Program-made: the position numbers and the translations under genes
The notes under the pieces: generated by a model
What the model was told of the DNA's origin: nothing
What the model saw: only the letters and a program-made list of their open reading frames with translations
Database searches by the model: none
Part shown: one piece after another, positions 12,681 to 20,024 of the stretch
Numbering within the stretch: the first letter of the stretch is position 1
How the letters are laid out: each line of letters begins with the position of its first letter
IMG/VR virus record: IMGVR_UViG_3300008117_000424
Coordinates: 1-21,253 of that record
Source: a virus
Strand: one strand, 5' to 3'
Length of the DNA stretch: 21,253 nucleotides

Positions 12681-15302
12681 TTAGCGAGCAAATCTCGTTG
12701 CAATTCCCCAGTCAACCTCCCCGGTCGGGACGGCTCGGGGGACCAAGATGTAGTTGCGAATCTCGGCACGCGACCCGAGGCCGTTGATCTCAAGGCCTCG
12801 CTCAGACAGCTTCCGCTGAAACGCGATCTGGGTCATCGGCTTCTCGCCGCGTTCCTCAGACCACACGCGATAGACGGCGTAGATTGCCTTGATCGGAGTG
12901 GCCGCGCCGTCGACCTCCTTGGTCTCCTCGGTCAGGAAGAATCCGATGCGGTCCTCGTTCTTGCGATAGATCTCGGCCGCCTCGCTGACGACGGAGCACC
13001 AGCCGAGGGCGTCTCGTGCGCTCGACCCAAGCAACTTGATCGCACCCTCAACTGCCCAAGACAGCACCGCCGGCAGTCCACCTTCTGGGTCGAACAGATA
13101 GTGCTTGAGATCCGGGTCGGGATTCTCTGGAACGCGCGTCATCGGAATGGGTCGGATTCGGCGCCACATCGCGTCATCGGTGATGATAGGTCTGTGGTTT
13201 GTCGTGATCCAAAGCTTGGCGCGAGACTGGAATGTGAACGGCTTCTCTCCAGGCGAACGTGCCGAGATCTCGGACGAACCGGTGAGCTTCTTTACGGAGT
13301 TCTCCTTCATGCGCTCGGACTCCGGCAACTCGTCGACCCACACCATGCGCCGACCGCGAAGCTCGGCCCAGTGATATAGATCCGAGCCATGCGCCTGGCC
13401 GTCGCCCTGCGCGAGGATGCTCGAGTCAAGAGGCCACGCGTACTGCGACGTGCCCATCGCCTTGACCAGTGCCTCGACCATTGTGTTCTTACCGGAGCCT
13501 GGCGGACCGTAGACGAGGAACATGATGTCGTAGGTGCGCAGACCAGTCAGCGAGTACCCGGCCGCCTTCTGCAGCCACTCCTGAAGCTCCTTGTCGCCGC
13601 CGGTTGCGAAGTCGATGAACTGCTCCCAGCGCACGTTGCGAATTCCCGGATTGTAGGCGACCGGCGCACGCCGCGTGATGTATAGGTCAGGCCTGCCCTT
13701 GAGGAGCTCGCCCGTCCGCAGGTCGATGACGCCGTTGGCTACACCAAGAAGCGTTTCATCGCTGTCCCATGTTTCCACGGCAACCTGCACTCGTGGGTCA
13801 GACGTAGCGCTCTCAATTGAGCCATTGATGCGGGCGTTTGACTTGGCCTGCTGCGCCCAGCGGATTACCTCGGACTGCTTGTCCGCGTCATCAAGATAGT
13901 GAACAACTTCACTCGCGACGATCGGCGCGATCTTCTTAGCAAGCTCACGCATCTCAAGACTCTCGACGTCGGGCTTCCAATACCCGCCATCCCAGTGAAA
14001 CCAGCCAAGCCCTGGAGTGTATCGTATTGCGGGGCCAAAGGAGTCAACAAGTCGTCGTCCATTTCCAGTGTCAGTAAGACTTCTCTTTCCTGGCTCTCCG
14101 CCTTCGTCCTCGCTAAGAGCATCAGGGTCGAGAGGAACGTCAATGTTAGCAAGACTAGTCGCTGTCGCGAGCGAGTCGCCATCAACCATCGAGCTATGGA
14201 CAGCACCCCCGATAGTGCCGGGAAGACTAGAAGAATAGCTAGGCGCTTCGGCAGGACTAGACTTCTGCTTCTGTCTGGCTGATGTGACCGATGCACGGCT
14301 CTCCTCTGTAGACTTGTCCGCCCACTCCTTGAGTCCAGGCCACAGGCGTTCAGTCTTTGGGTTGTCTACGACAAACTGTATCGCCCTTCGGACGTGCATA
14401 AGCAGTCCACCAGGCCCTTCGATCTCCAGCGGCGGGCGAACCTTCTCGGCGTTGAACCGAATCATCATCGTCTCAACGGCGAGGCGACCAGCCTCGGTAT
14501 TGACGGGAAACTTGTTCGCCAGCGCGCACGACATCGCGTAGATGTCAACGGCGCGTGAACCCTCGTCAATGCCTTCGGTAAGAAGACGATCAATGTCAAC
14601 CCGCTCGCCTGACCAGTCGAGCGAGTCAAGGAAGCCCCAGTCGCCCTCACCAAGCGCTGTACCACCGCGCGACGACCCTTTCTTGCGAAGAGCTGTAAGC
14701 AACTCTTCAGGAGCCTCCGCCATCTCGATTTCCCACGGCGCCTTTCCTGGCGCCCAGTCGTAGCAGACCCCGGAGAAGTGACGAGAAGGTGCGATCAACA
14801 CATAGCCGTTGTGTTTGATGTCGATGCCGCCGAGGCCAGCCTTCTTGAGGTTGCCTACGAGCTGCTCCGCTTCGTCGCATCTATAGAATAGGTGGCGGCC
14901 GCGTACAGTCCTGCCGCCGATTGAGTACTCGCCGGTGATCGCCTCAACCGTAGGCGGAAGCGCACCGTCGACGAGTGCCTCGAACTTTTCAAACGAGTCG
15001 GGCCCGCCGGAGCGAGGGTCGATGTCGATGACGAAGAATCCGCTTGGGCGACAGAACACGGCAACGTTCTGCTCGCTGCCCTCGGGCCACCACTGCTTTA
15101 CCGTGTTGACATCGCTCGTTGCCTGGTTGTTCCATTCAGCGATACTCGGGTGCTTGCCGACGTCCTTTGGCTCAGCGTGCGCGCCGCCGCACGTGCAGCG
15201 GCCGTTGTCGATGCCGTAGCACGGCAGAATGTGCCAGCCCTTGGCGGCGTACCACTCGGCCGCGGGGCCAAGTCTACCGGTAGCTGCGTTCCAGGCGCTC
15301 AT
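12681..15302 (-). CDS. Prim-pol primase/polymerase fused to D5-type SF3 helicase
   Basis: An 873-aa replication protein. An N-terminal CTCGGAH and VGKHP motif leads into a prim-pol domain with FFVIDIDP (D93, D95), RGRHLFYRC (H137) and GIDIKHNGYVLIAPS. A linker rich in Ser and Pro (about 330-410) separates it from a D5_N/SF3 helicase with Walker A GPPGSGKNT (599-607), Walker B RMVWVDELPE (652-661) and motif C KLWITTNHRP (696-705). It would prime and unwind phage DNA. The ATG at 15302 overlaps the HTH gene stop (ATGA), so the two are coupled. The size is normal for such fusions. Confidence 0.92.
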   Translation of the reverse strand: MSAWNAATGRLGPAAEWYAAKGWHILPCYGIDNGRCTCGGAHAEPKDVGKHPSIAEWNNQATSDVNTVKQWWPEGSEQNVAVFCRPSGFFVIDIDPRSGGPDSFEKFEALVDGALPPTVEAITGEYSIGGRTVRGRHLFYRCDEAEQLVGNLKKAGLGGIDIKHNGYVLIAPSRHFSGVCYDWAPGKAPWEIEMAEAPEELLTALRKKGSSRGGTALGEGDWGFLDSLDWSGERVDIDRLLTEGIDEGSRAVDIYAMSCALANKFPVNTEAGRLAVETMMIRFNAEKVRPPLEIEGPGGLLMHVRRAIQFVVDNPKTERLWPGLKEWADKSTEESRASVTSARQKQKSSPAEAPSYSSSLPGTIGGAVHSSMVDGDSLATATSLANIDVPLDPDALSEDEGGEPGKRSLTDTGNGRRLVDSFGPAIRYTPGLGWFHWDGGYWKPDVESLEMRELAKKIAPIVASEVVHYLDDADKQSEVIRWAQQAKSNARINGSIESATSDPRVQVAVETWDSDETLLGVANGVIDLRTGELLKGRPDLYITRRAPVAYNPGIRNVRWEQFIDFATGGDKELQEWLQKAAGYSLTGLRTYDIMFLVYGPPGSGKNTMVEALVKAMGTSQYAWPLDSSILAQGDGQAHGSDLYHWAELRGRRMVWVDELPESERMKENSVKKLTGSSEISARSPGEKPFTFQSRAKLWITTNHRPIITDDAMWRRIRPIPMTRVPENPDPDLKHYLFDPEGGLPAVLSWAVEGAIKLLGSSARDALGWCSVVSEAAEIYRKNEDRIGFFLTEETKEVDGAATPIKAIYAVYRVWSEERGEKPMTQIAFQRKLSERGLEINGLGSRAEIRNYILVPRAVPTGEVDWGIATRFAR

Positions 15303-15514
15303 TGCTTGGCGCCTGTCTCGCTCTGAAGCGAAACTATCCAAGCAATAGCGTCGTCGTGCGATATATACGAGCGTTCGCGACCTGTCTCGGTCTTTATCTT
15401 TAGCGCGGGAAGCTCTCCCTGCGCGACAGCCCTGGCTACCACACGCTGCGGGATTCCATGGAGTAGGGCTACCTTGCGGATGCTAAGCCGCTTCGTTGCT
15501 TCTTGTGATTGCAT
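15299..15514 (-). CDS. Excisionase-like helix-turn-helix protein
   Basis: A 71-aa protein with a winged HTH of the MerR/excisionase type: LSIRKVALLHGIPQRVVARA (10-29), then the wing LPALKIKTETGRERSYIS and the closing helix DDAIAWIVSL. Such proteins act as recombination directionality factors or as small repressors. Here it is coupled to the primase-helicase rather than to the recombinase, so local control of replication genes is equally likely. It probably reads from the extended -10 at 15583-15592. Confidence 0.75.
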   Translation of the reverse strand: MQSQEATKRLSIRKVALLHGIPQRVVARAVAQGELPALKIKTETGRERSYISHDDAIAWIVSLQSETGAKQ

Positions 15515-15582
15515 CTAAGTTGTCTCTCGGGCCGGTGGAGAAGTGATCAATTTTGCACTTTTGTGACATTTGGGATTTGGAC

Positions 15583-15592
15583 ACTATACCAA
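15583..15592 (-). promoter_or_regulatory. Extended -10 box for the HTH-primase unit
   Basis: The minus strand reads TTGGTATAGT, with TGn before TATAGT. Start predicted near 15576, leaving a ~60-nt leader. The same TTGGTAT core occurs at the holin-like/whiB promoter. Confidence 0.45.
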
Positions 15593-15708
15593 GTGGGCGT
15601 CGGTTGGCGTCACCTACTTAGACTTTTCTTGGACAAAGTGCGGGGTAGACATGGTATCACAGAAGTGTACCGTACTTATACATGACAGGTATCAGTACAT
15701 GTTATTGT

Positions 15709-15737
15709 TTGACCCGACGCATCGACATCGGTATCAA
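15709..15737 (+). promoter_or_regulatory. Promoter for the HTH-phosphoesterase unit
   Basis: TTGACC (15709-15714) is followed by a 17-bp spacer and TATCAA (15732-15737), matching 5/6 and 4/6 of the consensus. The third GGTATCA copy overlaps the -10, as an operator would. Predicted leader to the ATG at 15769 is ~25 nt. Confidence 0.42.
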
Positions 15738-15768
15738 CACACTACGTAAACGCAGAGGTACAAAGGCC

Positions 15769-16008
15769 ATGGGCAAATTGTTTGATGACATCAAGAAAGA
15801 GCAAAGCCACAGAGGCACACGCTCTCGGATCGCGGAGATCTACGAGCTTCTCCCCGAGGACGAGCGCAAGGACTTCATAAAGGCACTTGATGATCACAGC
15901 ATTCCAGCCTCCAATATCTCAAAGGCTATGGCAAAGCGAGGCCATAAGCTTGCGATCAACGTGATTAGCCGCTATCGCCGCGGAGAACTGACGACGGTCA
16001 TCAAATGA
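15769..16008 (+). CDS. Small HTH-like DNA-binding phage protein
   Basis: A 79-aa basic protein: RIAEIYELLPEDERKDFIKA, then LDDHSIPASNISKAMAKRGH and ISRYRRGE. The 'D-x-IPAxxIxxAMxxRGH...ISRYRR' layout is a recurring helix-turn-helix in actinophages, often next to replication or packaging genes. An AGAGG lies 10 nt before the ATG, with AAAGG closer. Earlier in-frame starts (from 15682) would cross the promoter. The stop overlaps the phosphoesterase ATG (ATGA). A DNA-binding regulator or small terminase-like role is possible; neither is shown. Confidence 0.68.
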   Translation: MGKLFDDIKKEQSHRGTRSRIAEIYELLPEDERKDFIKALDDHSIPASNISKAMAKRGHKLAINVISRYRRGELTTVIK

Positions 16009-17021
16009 GTCTTGCAGACGACATCCACAAGGAAGACGAGATCACCGAGCTCCGCAAGGCGCTCAAGCGAGCGCAGCAGGCTGAGTATAAGGCAAAGCGG
16101 GCGAACGAGACGATCACCGAGGCGGTGTACGCCGCCGCGCGTGAGGCGGCCATTGCATCCGGTGGAGGCAAGCCACTTAAGATTGAATCGCGTCCGAAGG
16201 ACACCCGCAAGGGCAAGGCCGAACACGCGCTGATCCACCCGACCGACTGGCAGCTTGGAAAGCGAACCTCCAACTACAGCATCGACATCTGCTCGAAGCG
16301 AATGGAGCAGTTTACGCAGAAGGTCATGGAGCTTACGGAGATCCAGCGCACCCACCACCCAGTTCGTGAGGCCACCGTTATGTTCGGTGGCGACATGGTG
16401 GAAGGCATCACGATCTTCCCCGGTCAGGCCTGGGAGGTCGAGGCGCATCTCTTCGAGCAGCTCTTCGAGACCGTGCGCATCGAGGAGATGATGATTCGCA
16501 CCCTAGCCGCATTCTTCGACAAGGTGCACGTCGTCTGTGAGTACGGTAATCACGGCCGCCTCGGTCGCAAGGGCGAGCTCCCGGCACATGACAACATCGA
16601 CGCGATCTCCTACAAGATCACGGCCGACCGCACGAAGGACCTCAAGAACGTCACCTGGCAGATGTCGTCCGACTGGTACCAGATTGTGAGCGTTGGAAAC
16701 TACAAGGCGCTTCTGGTTCATGGAGATGAGATCAAGTCGTTTGGCGGAGGCACACCCGCATTCGGCATCCTACGCAAGTGCAACGCCTGGGCGACCGGCG
16801 TGGTTCCAGACTTCAAGGACGTCTACATGGGCCACTTCCACACGCCGATGGCTCTTACGATGTCCAACGGTGGCCGCATCTTCGTGACCGGCTCTCCCGA
16901 GTCGGAGAACGTCTACGCCGCGGAGTTCGTTGCCGCAAAGGGACATCCGTCTCAGCGCCTTCACTTCGTTGACCCCGAGCACGGCCGCGTCACGGCCGAG
17001 TACGTCGTCTGGCTCGACTAG
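16005..17021 (+). CDS. Calcineurin-like metallophosphoesterase
   Basis: A 338-aa protein with a coiled-coil N-terminus (about 1-50) and the full set of metal motifs in order: HPTDWQLGK (78-86), FGGDMVEG (127-134), YGNHGR (180-185), VHGDEI (238-243) and MGHFHTP (275-281). The first motif is D-x-Q instead of the usual D-x-H, a variation common enough not to mean inactivity. Phage members of this fold are DNA exonucleases or nucleotide phosphatases; the pairing with a DNA-binding protein favours DNA processing. Translation is coupled to the upstream HTH gene. Substrate unknown. Confidence 0.85.
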   Translation: MSLADDIHKEDEITELRKALKRAQQAEYKAKRANETITEAVYAAAREAAIASGGGKPLKIESRPKDTRKGKAEHALIHPTDWQLGKRTSNYSIDICSKRMEQFTQKVMELTEIQRTHHPVREATVMFGGDMVEGITIFPGQAWEVEAHLFEQLFETVRIEEMMIRTLAAFFDKVHVVCEYGNHGRLGRKGELPAHDNIDAISYKITADRTKDLKNVTWQMSSDWYQIVSVGNYKALLVHGDEIKSFGGGTPAFGILRKCNAWATGVVPDFKDVYMGHFHTPMALTMSNGGRIFVTGSPESENVYAAEFVAAKGHPSQRLHFVDPEHGRVTAEYVVWLD

Positions 17022-17048
17022 CAGCTCTCGCGGTGTCTGACTGCATAG

Positions 17049-17054
17049 TAGTAT
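17049..17054 (+). promoter_or_regulatory. -10 box before the DUF6378-like gene, possibly leaderless
   Basis: TAGTAT ends 7 nt before the ATG at 17062, and there is no ribosome site between. This fits the leaderless pattern seen for nei and the methyltransferase. Confidence 0.4.
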
Positions 17055-17061
17055 GTAGTCA

Positions 17062-17439
17062 ATGCTGAAGAACAAGCCAGCCGGCAAGGACACGCGCAAG
17101 AAGATCGTCAAGGCGGCGGACTCCGCAGCTGCTCAGCGATTGTCAGAGAATGGCGTTGGCGAGCTCGCAAGACTTGGAGCTGTGTGGTCAGGCATCCTCG
17201 ACCTCGAGGATCCGATACCCGCATCCGAGGTCGCGGCGATGCTCAGCGCTCACGCTCTCATACGTGGAACGATGCTGATCGACTCAGATCCGCACTGGAC
17301 CGACGCGGCTGCCTACGCTGTGCTTGCCGCGTGTAGCGAGCCTCGTGCGGAGCTGTTCGACCAAGACATGTTGGGCGAGGAAGAAAAGAAGACCTTCCCC
17401 CTAGGATTTAGCAGGCCCGAGGCTGAGTCGCAGGAATAG
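17062..17439 (+). CDS. DUF6378-like phage protein
   Basis: A 125-aa protein with an alpha-helical core ELARLGAVWSGILDLE, PIPASEVAAMLSAHALIRGT, then DAAAYAVLAA. This resembles the DUF6378 pattern (aromatic W, 'I-x-x-x-D/E-V-A-x-M', closing 'D-x-A-x-Y-x-x-L'), found in many phages without an assigned function. N- and C-termini are charged and probably disordered. It stands between the phosphoesterase and the tail fibres. Confidence 0.6.
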   Translation: MLKNKPAGKDTRKKIVKAADSAAAQRLSENGVGELARLGAVWSGILDLEDPIPASEVAAMLSAHALIRGTMLIDSDPHWTDAAAYAVLAACSEPRAELFDQDMLGEEEKKTFPLGFSRPEAESQE

Positions 17440-17456
17440 ACACCGCTCTCTTTAGA

Positions 17457-17462
17457 TAGAAT
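17457..17462 (+). promoter_or_regulatory. Possible -10 box for the tail-fibre genes
   Basis: TAGAAT, 30 bp before the GTG of the first fibre gene. GGAGG (17484-17488) follows as the ribosome site. There is no convincing -35. Confidence 0.3.
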
Positions 17463-17492
17463 CTACAGGTAGCGCTGTGGAATGGAGGTCTG

Positions 17493-18659
17493 GTGCCCTG
17501 GCCTAATGATGTCGTGACAAGAACCGTCACGGGCACGTATCTTAATGGCTCCGGAGATCCCGCCAAAGGCCGGGTAACGTTTACTCCTACCTCCAGGGTA
17601 GTTGACACAGACGACAACGTCATTGTTGAGGGCGCGATCGTCGCGACCCTAGACACGAACGGGTCATTCTCCGTCGAGCTTCCTACTACAGACAACCTGC
17701 TTTTGTCGCCGCGCGGGTGGGCCTACGAGGTCAGCGTCCGTCTATACGGCGTCAAGCCACGCAAGTTCTACGCGTTTTTGCCCGTAGACGACGGGTCGGC
17801 GATCGACCTCGCGACCGGAGCGTCTGTGGACATTCCACCGCAGGCAACGACCGAGGCGTTCATTGAGGCCATACCGTCTCAGACATTTGCCGCATACGAT
17901 CAGTCCACCGACAGCGACGTCGTCTACCGCGAGGTCTACGGCACCTACGTGACGCCGACGGGCGAGGCGGCCAAGGGTCGAGTAACCTTTACACCGACAC
18001 ACCGCGTCGTGGATACCCACGATGCCGTGATCATCGAGGACACGGTCTCAGCAACCCTCGACGATGAGGGGTCGTTCTCGATCAACCTTCCGACAACCGA
18101 CAACCTGCTTTTGTCGCCGCGCGGGTGGGCCTACGAGGTCAATGTTCGCCTGTATGGAGTCCGACCGTATAAGTACTTCGCGTTTCTTCCCACCGGCGAC
18201 GGTACGCCCGTCGACCTCATCAATGACATCAGCACCGGTGCATCCGGTGTGGCTGACGGGACGATTCAAAGCGGCAGTGCCGCGGGGGCTCAAGGAACAA
18301 TTGGTCCCCGTGGGCCGGGAGTACTTACAGGTTCTGGAGTGCCAACATCGACCGTCGGCTTTGACGGCGACATCTACATCGACGCCGAGGACGGCGCGTT
18401 CTACGGGCCAAAGGCAAATGGCGAATGGCCGCTTTCGCCGTTCTACACGCCGGAGGCTCTTGGGTCCGCCCGATACATCCACACGCAGGCCGTCGCGTCG
18501 ACCACCTGGAACGTTGTCCACGAGCTTGGCGGCCGCCCATCGGTGATGGTTGTAGACACCGCCGGAACTGTCGTCATTGGCCAAGTAAGCTATAATAGCA
18601 ATACATCTATCACGATTTCTTTCTCGGCACCGTTCGCAGGATATGCCTACCTAACCTAG
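17493..18659 (+). CDS. Tail-fibre protein with tandem duplicated beta domain
   Basis: A 388-aa structural protein. Two copies of a ~90-residue beta-rich domain (about residues 12-97 and 148-234) share AKGRVTFTPT, RVVDT, ATLD, SLNLPT-like strands and LLLSPRGWAYEV. A short Gly-rich stretch (GTIGPRGPG, about residues 270-278) leads to a binding domain and a C-terminal beta module ending GYAYLT. GGAGG precedes the GTG start by 4 nt. The repeat may be a stalk or sugar-binding domain; the C-terminus likely faces the host. There is no enzymatic motif. Confidence 0.82.
   Translation: MPWPNDVVTRTVTGTYLNGSGDPAKGRVTFTPTSRVVDTDDNVIVEGAIVATLDTNGSFSVELPTTDNLLLSPRGWAYEVSVRLYGVKPRKFYAFLPVDDGSAIDLATGASVDIPPQATTEAFIEAIPSQTFAAYDQSTDSDVVYREVYGTYVTPTGEAAKGRVTFTPTHRVVDTHDAVIIEDTVSATLDDEGSFSINLPTTDNLLLSPRGWAYEVNVRLYGVRPYKYFAFLPTGDGTPVDLINDISTGASGVADGTIQSGSAAGAQGTIGPRGPGVLTGSGVPTSTVGFDGDIYIDAEDGAFYGPKANGEWPLSPFYTPEALGSARYIHTQAVASTTWNVVHELGGRPSVMVVDTAGTVVIGQVSYNSNTSITISFSAPFAGYAYLT
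17691..17733 (+). repeat. 43-bp exact direct repeat, copy 1
   Basis: Identical to 18099-18141, encoding DNLLLSPRGWAYEV in both fibre domains. The 408-bp offset is in frame (136 codons). Identity at the DNA level points to recent duplication or gene conversion. Confidence 0.9.
18099..18141 (+). repeat. 43-bp exact direct repeat, copy 2
   Basis: Second copy of the repeat at 17691-17733, in the second beta domain of the same fibre gene. The sequence diverges on both sides. Confidence 0.9.
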
Positions 18660-18687
18660 GTTTGGTCGGCAGAGGAGTAACATAACA

Positions 18688-19971
18688 ATGGCAACCAAGT
18701 TTCTTGTAAACCTAGATCTCAACCAGAACCAGATTCTTAATGGTCGGTTTGAGGTTCTTGGTTCTGACCCAGAGTCTGGCACCATCAAGGTGTACAGCGG
18801 TGCCGCATGGCGCAAGATGATTCATGCGGTCTCCTCGGCCGGAACGTACTCGAGCGCGCTTACGGTAAGCGAGTCTAACGGCACGGTCAGCCTCACCCTC
18901 AACCTCGCGGATGCAAGCAACGCCGGCCTCCTGTCGAGCACGTTCTACTCGCTACTCAACGCCGCCACCGCATCAAACACCAACAGCACGCTCGCGCTTC
19001 GTGACGCTAGCGGCCGCCTCCAGGTAACGGCCCCATCGGCTGATCTTGACGCCGCGAACAAGGCGTACGTAGATGCCGCACGCAACGGTCTCGACGTCAA
19101 GCAGTCGGTGAAGCTTGCAACCAACGCGGCGCTTCCTGGATACACTCACAGCAGCGGAGTGCTTACCGCAACCTCCGTCGGAGTGCTCTCCGTCGACAGC
19201 GCAAACGTTCTTTTGGGCAATCGAATCCTCGTCAAGAACGAGACATCGTCAAACGCTCCGTTCAACGGAATCTACGTCGTCACCAACCCTGGAGACGGAG
19301 ACGAGGCGTTCGTTCTTACACGCGCCGACGACGCGAACCACTCAGACGAGGTCACACCCGGCATGTTCGTGTTTGTCGAGCAGGGCGACATCTGGGCTGA
19401 CTCCGGTTGGGTGCTTACAACCGACGGCACCGTCAACCTTGGAGTTACAAACCTCACTTTTGTGCAGTTCTCTTCCGCCGGACAGAGCATCGCAGGTAAC
19501 GGTCTTACCAAGACGGGCAACACGATCGACGTTGGCGGAACAACCGACCGCATCAGCGTCACGTCCGACGCGGTTGACATCGCGTCCACCTACGTTGGCC
19601 AGAGCTCCATCACGACGCTCGGCACGATTGGTACCGGAACGTGGCAGGCCACCGACATCGGAATCGCGCACGGTGGCACAAACGCATCAACCGCCGCCGA
19701 CGCGCGCACAAACCTCGCCGACACAACGGTGGGGTTCACGACGAGTACCCCGGTGCTTGCTCGAGTCGCCGCGCAGACGATCACCGGAGCCAGCACGTCA
19801 TTCAACATTGACCACAACTTTGCTACGCGCGACGTTACGGTTCAGGTATATGATGCAGCCTCGTACGACACCGTCTTCTGTGACGTTGCCCGTGCAACCA
19901 CAAACCGCGTAACCGTAACGTTTGCCGCAGCCCCAGGCGCGGCATCGTACCGCGTCGTGGTAACAGGCTAA
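18688..19971 (+). CDS. Tail-fibre protein
   Basis: A 427-aa protein of the common phage fibre type: N-terminal MATKFLVNLDLNQNQILNGR, a KAYVDAARNGLDVKQSVK segment near residue 125, then VLLGNRILVKNETSSNAPFN and GIYVVTN. These recur in fibres of many environmental phages. A repeat-poor beta region with GTGTWQATDIGIAHGGTNAS follows. The C-terminus (NIDHNFATRDVTVQVYD to YRVVVTG) resembles the end of the previous fibre. GAGGAG lies upstream of the ATG. It is probably trimeric and receptor-facing. Confidence 0.85.
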   Translation: MATKFLVNLDLNQNQILNGRFEVLGSDPESGTIKVYSGAAWRKMIHAVSSAGTYSSALTVSESNGTVSLTLNLADASNAGLLSSTFYSLLNAATASNTNSTLALRDASGRLQVTAPSADLDAANKAYVDAARNGLDVKQSVKLATNAALPGYTHSSGVLTATSVGVLSVDSANVLLGNRILVKNETSSNAPFNGIYVVTNPGDGDEAFVLTRADDANHSDEVTPGMFVFVEQGDIWADSGWVLTTDGTVNLGVTNLTFVQFSSAGQSIAGNGLTKTGNTIDVGGTTDRISVTSDAVDIASTYVGQSSITTLGTIGTGTWQATDIGIAHGGTNASTAADARTNLADTTVGFTTSTPVLARVAAQTITGASTSFNIDHNFATRDVTVQVYDAASYDTVFCDVARATTNRVTVTFAAAPGAASYRVVVTG

Positions 19972-20024
19972 AATAGATTTCCGCCCTTGCGGGGGCATCA
20001 AAAGATTGATTGGGTTGAGGCTCA

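Larger units (their letters stand above)
15515..15768. promoter_or_regulatory. Divergent control region with repeated motifs
   Basis: This 254-bp spacer separates the minus-strand HTH-primase unit from the plus-strand HTH-phosphoesterase unit. AAGTG or its complement occurs five times (15541, 15556, 15591, 15636, 15663). GGTATCA occurs three times (15653, 15688, 15730). GGCGTC is repeated at a 10-bp interval (15596, 15606). A minus-strand extended -10 and a plus-strand promoter lie inside. A lysis-lysogeny type switch or a replication origin are the main readings. Confidence 0.5.

Noticed and set aside
17691-18141. 43-bp direct repeats as attachment sites
   Set aside because: They are in-frame parts of a duplicated fibre domain.
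18591-18596. TATAAT as promoter for the second fibre gene
   Set aside because: It lies in the coding end of the first fibre gene, 92 bp before the next start, with no -35 at suitable spacing.
19115-19912. 265-codon plus-strand frame inside the second fibre gene
   Set aside because: It is a +1 shadow of the fibre gene, rich in Thr/Ser/Arg from shifted codons, with no ribosome site.
19981-19992. Small hairpin CCGC-CCTT-GCGG between fibre genes
   Set aside because: The stem is only four base pairs with no T-run, too weak to call a terminator.
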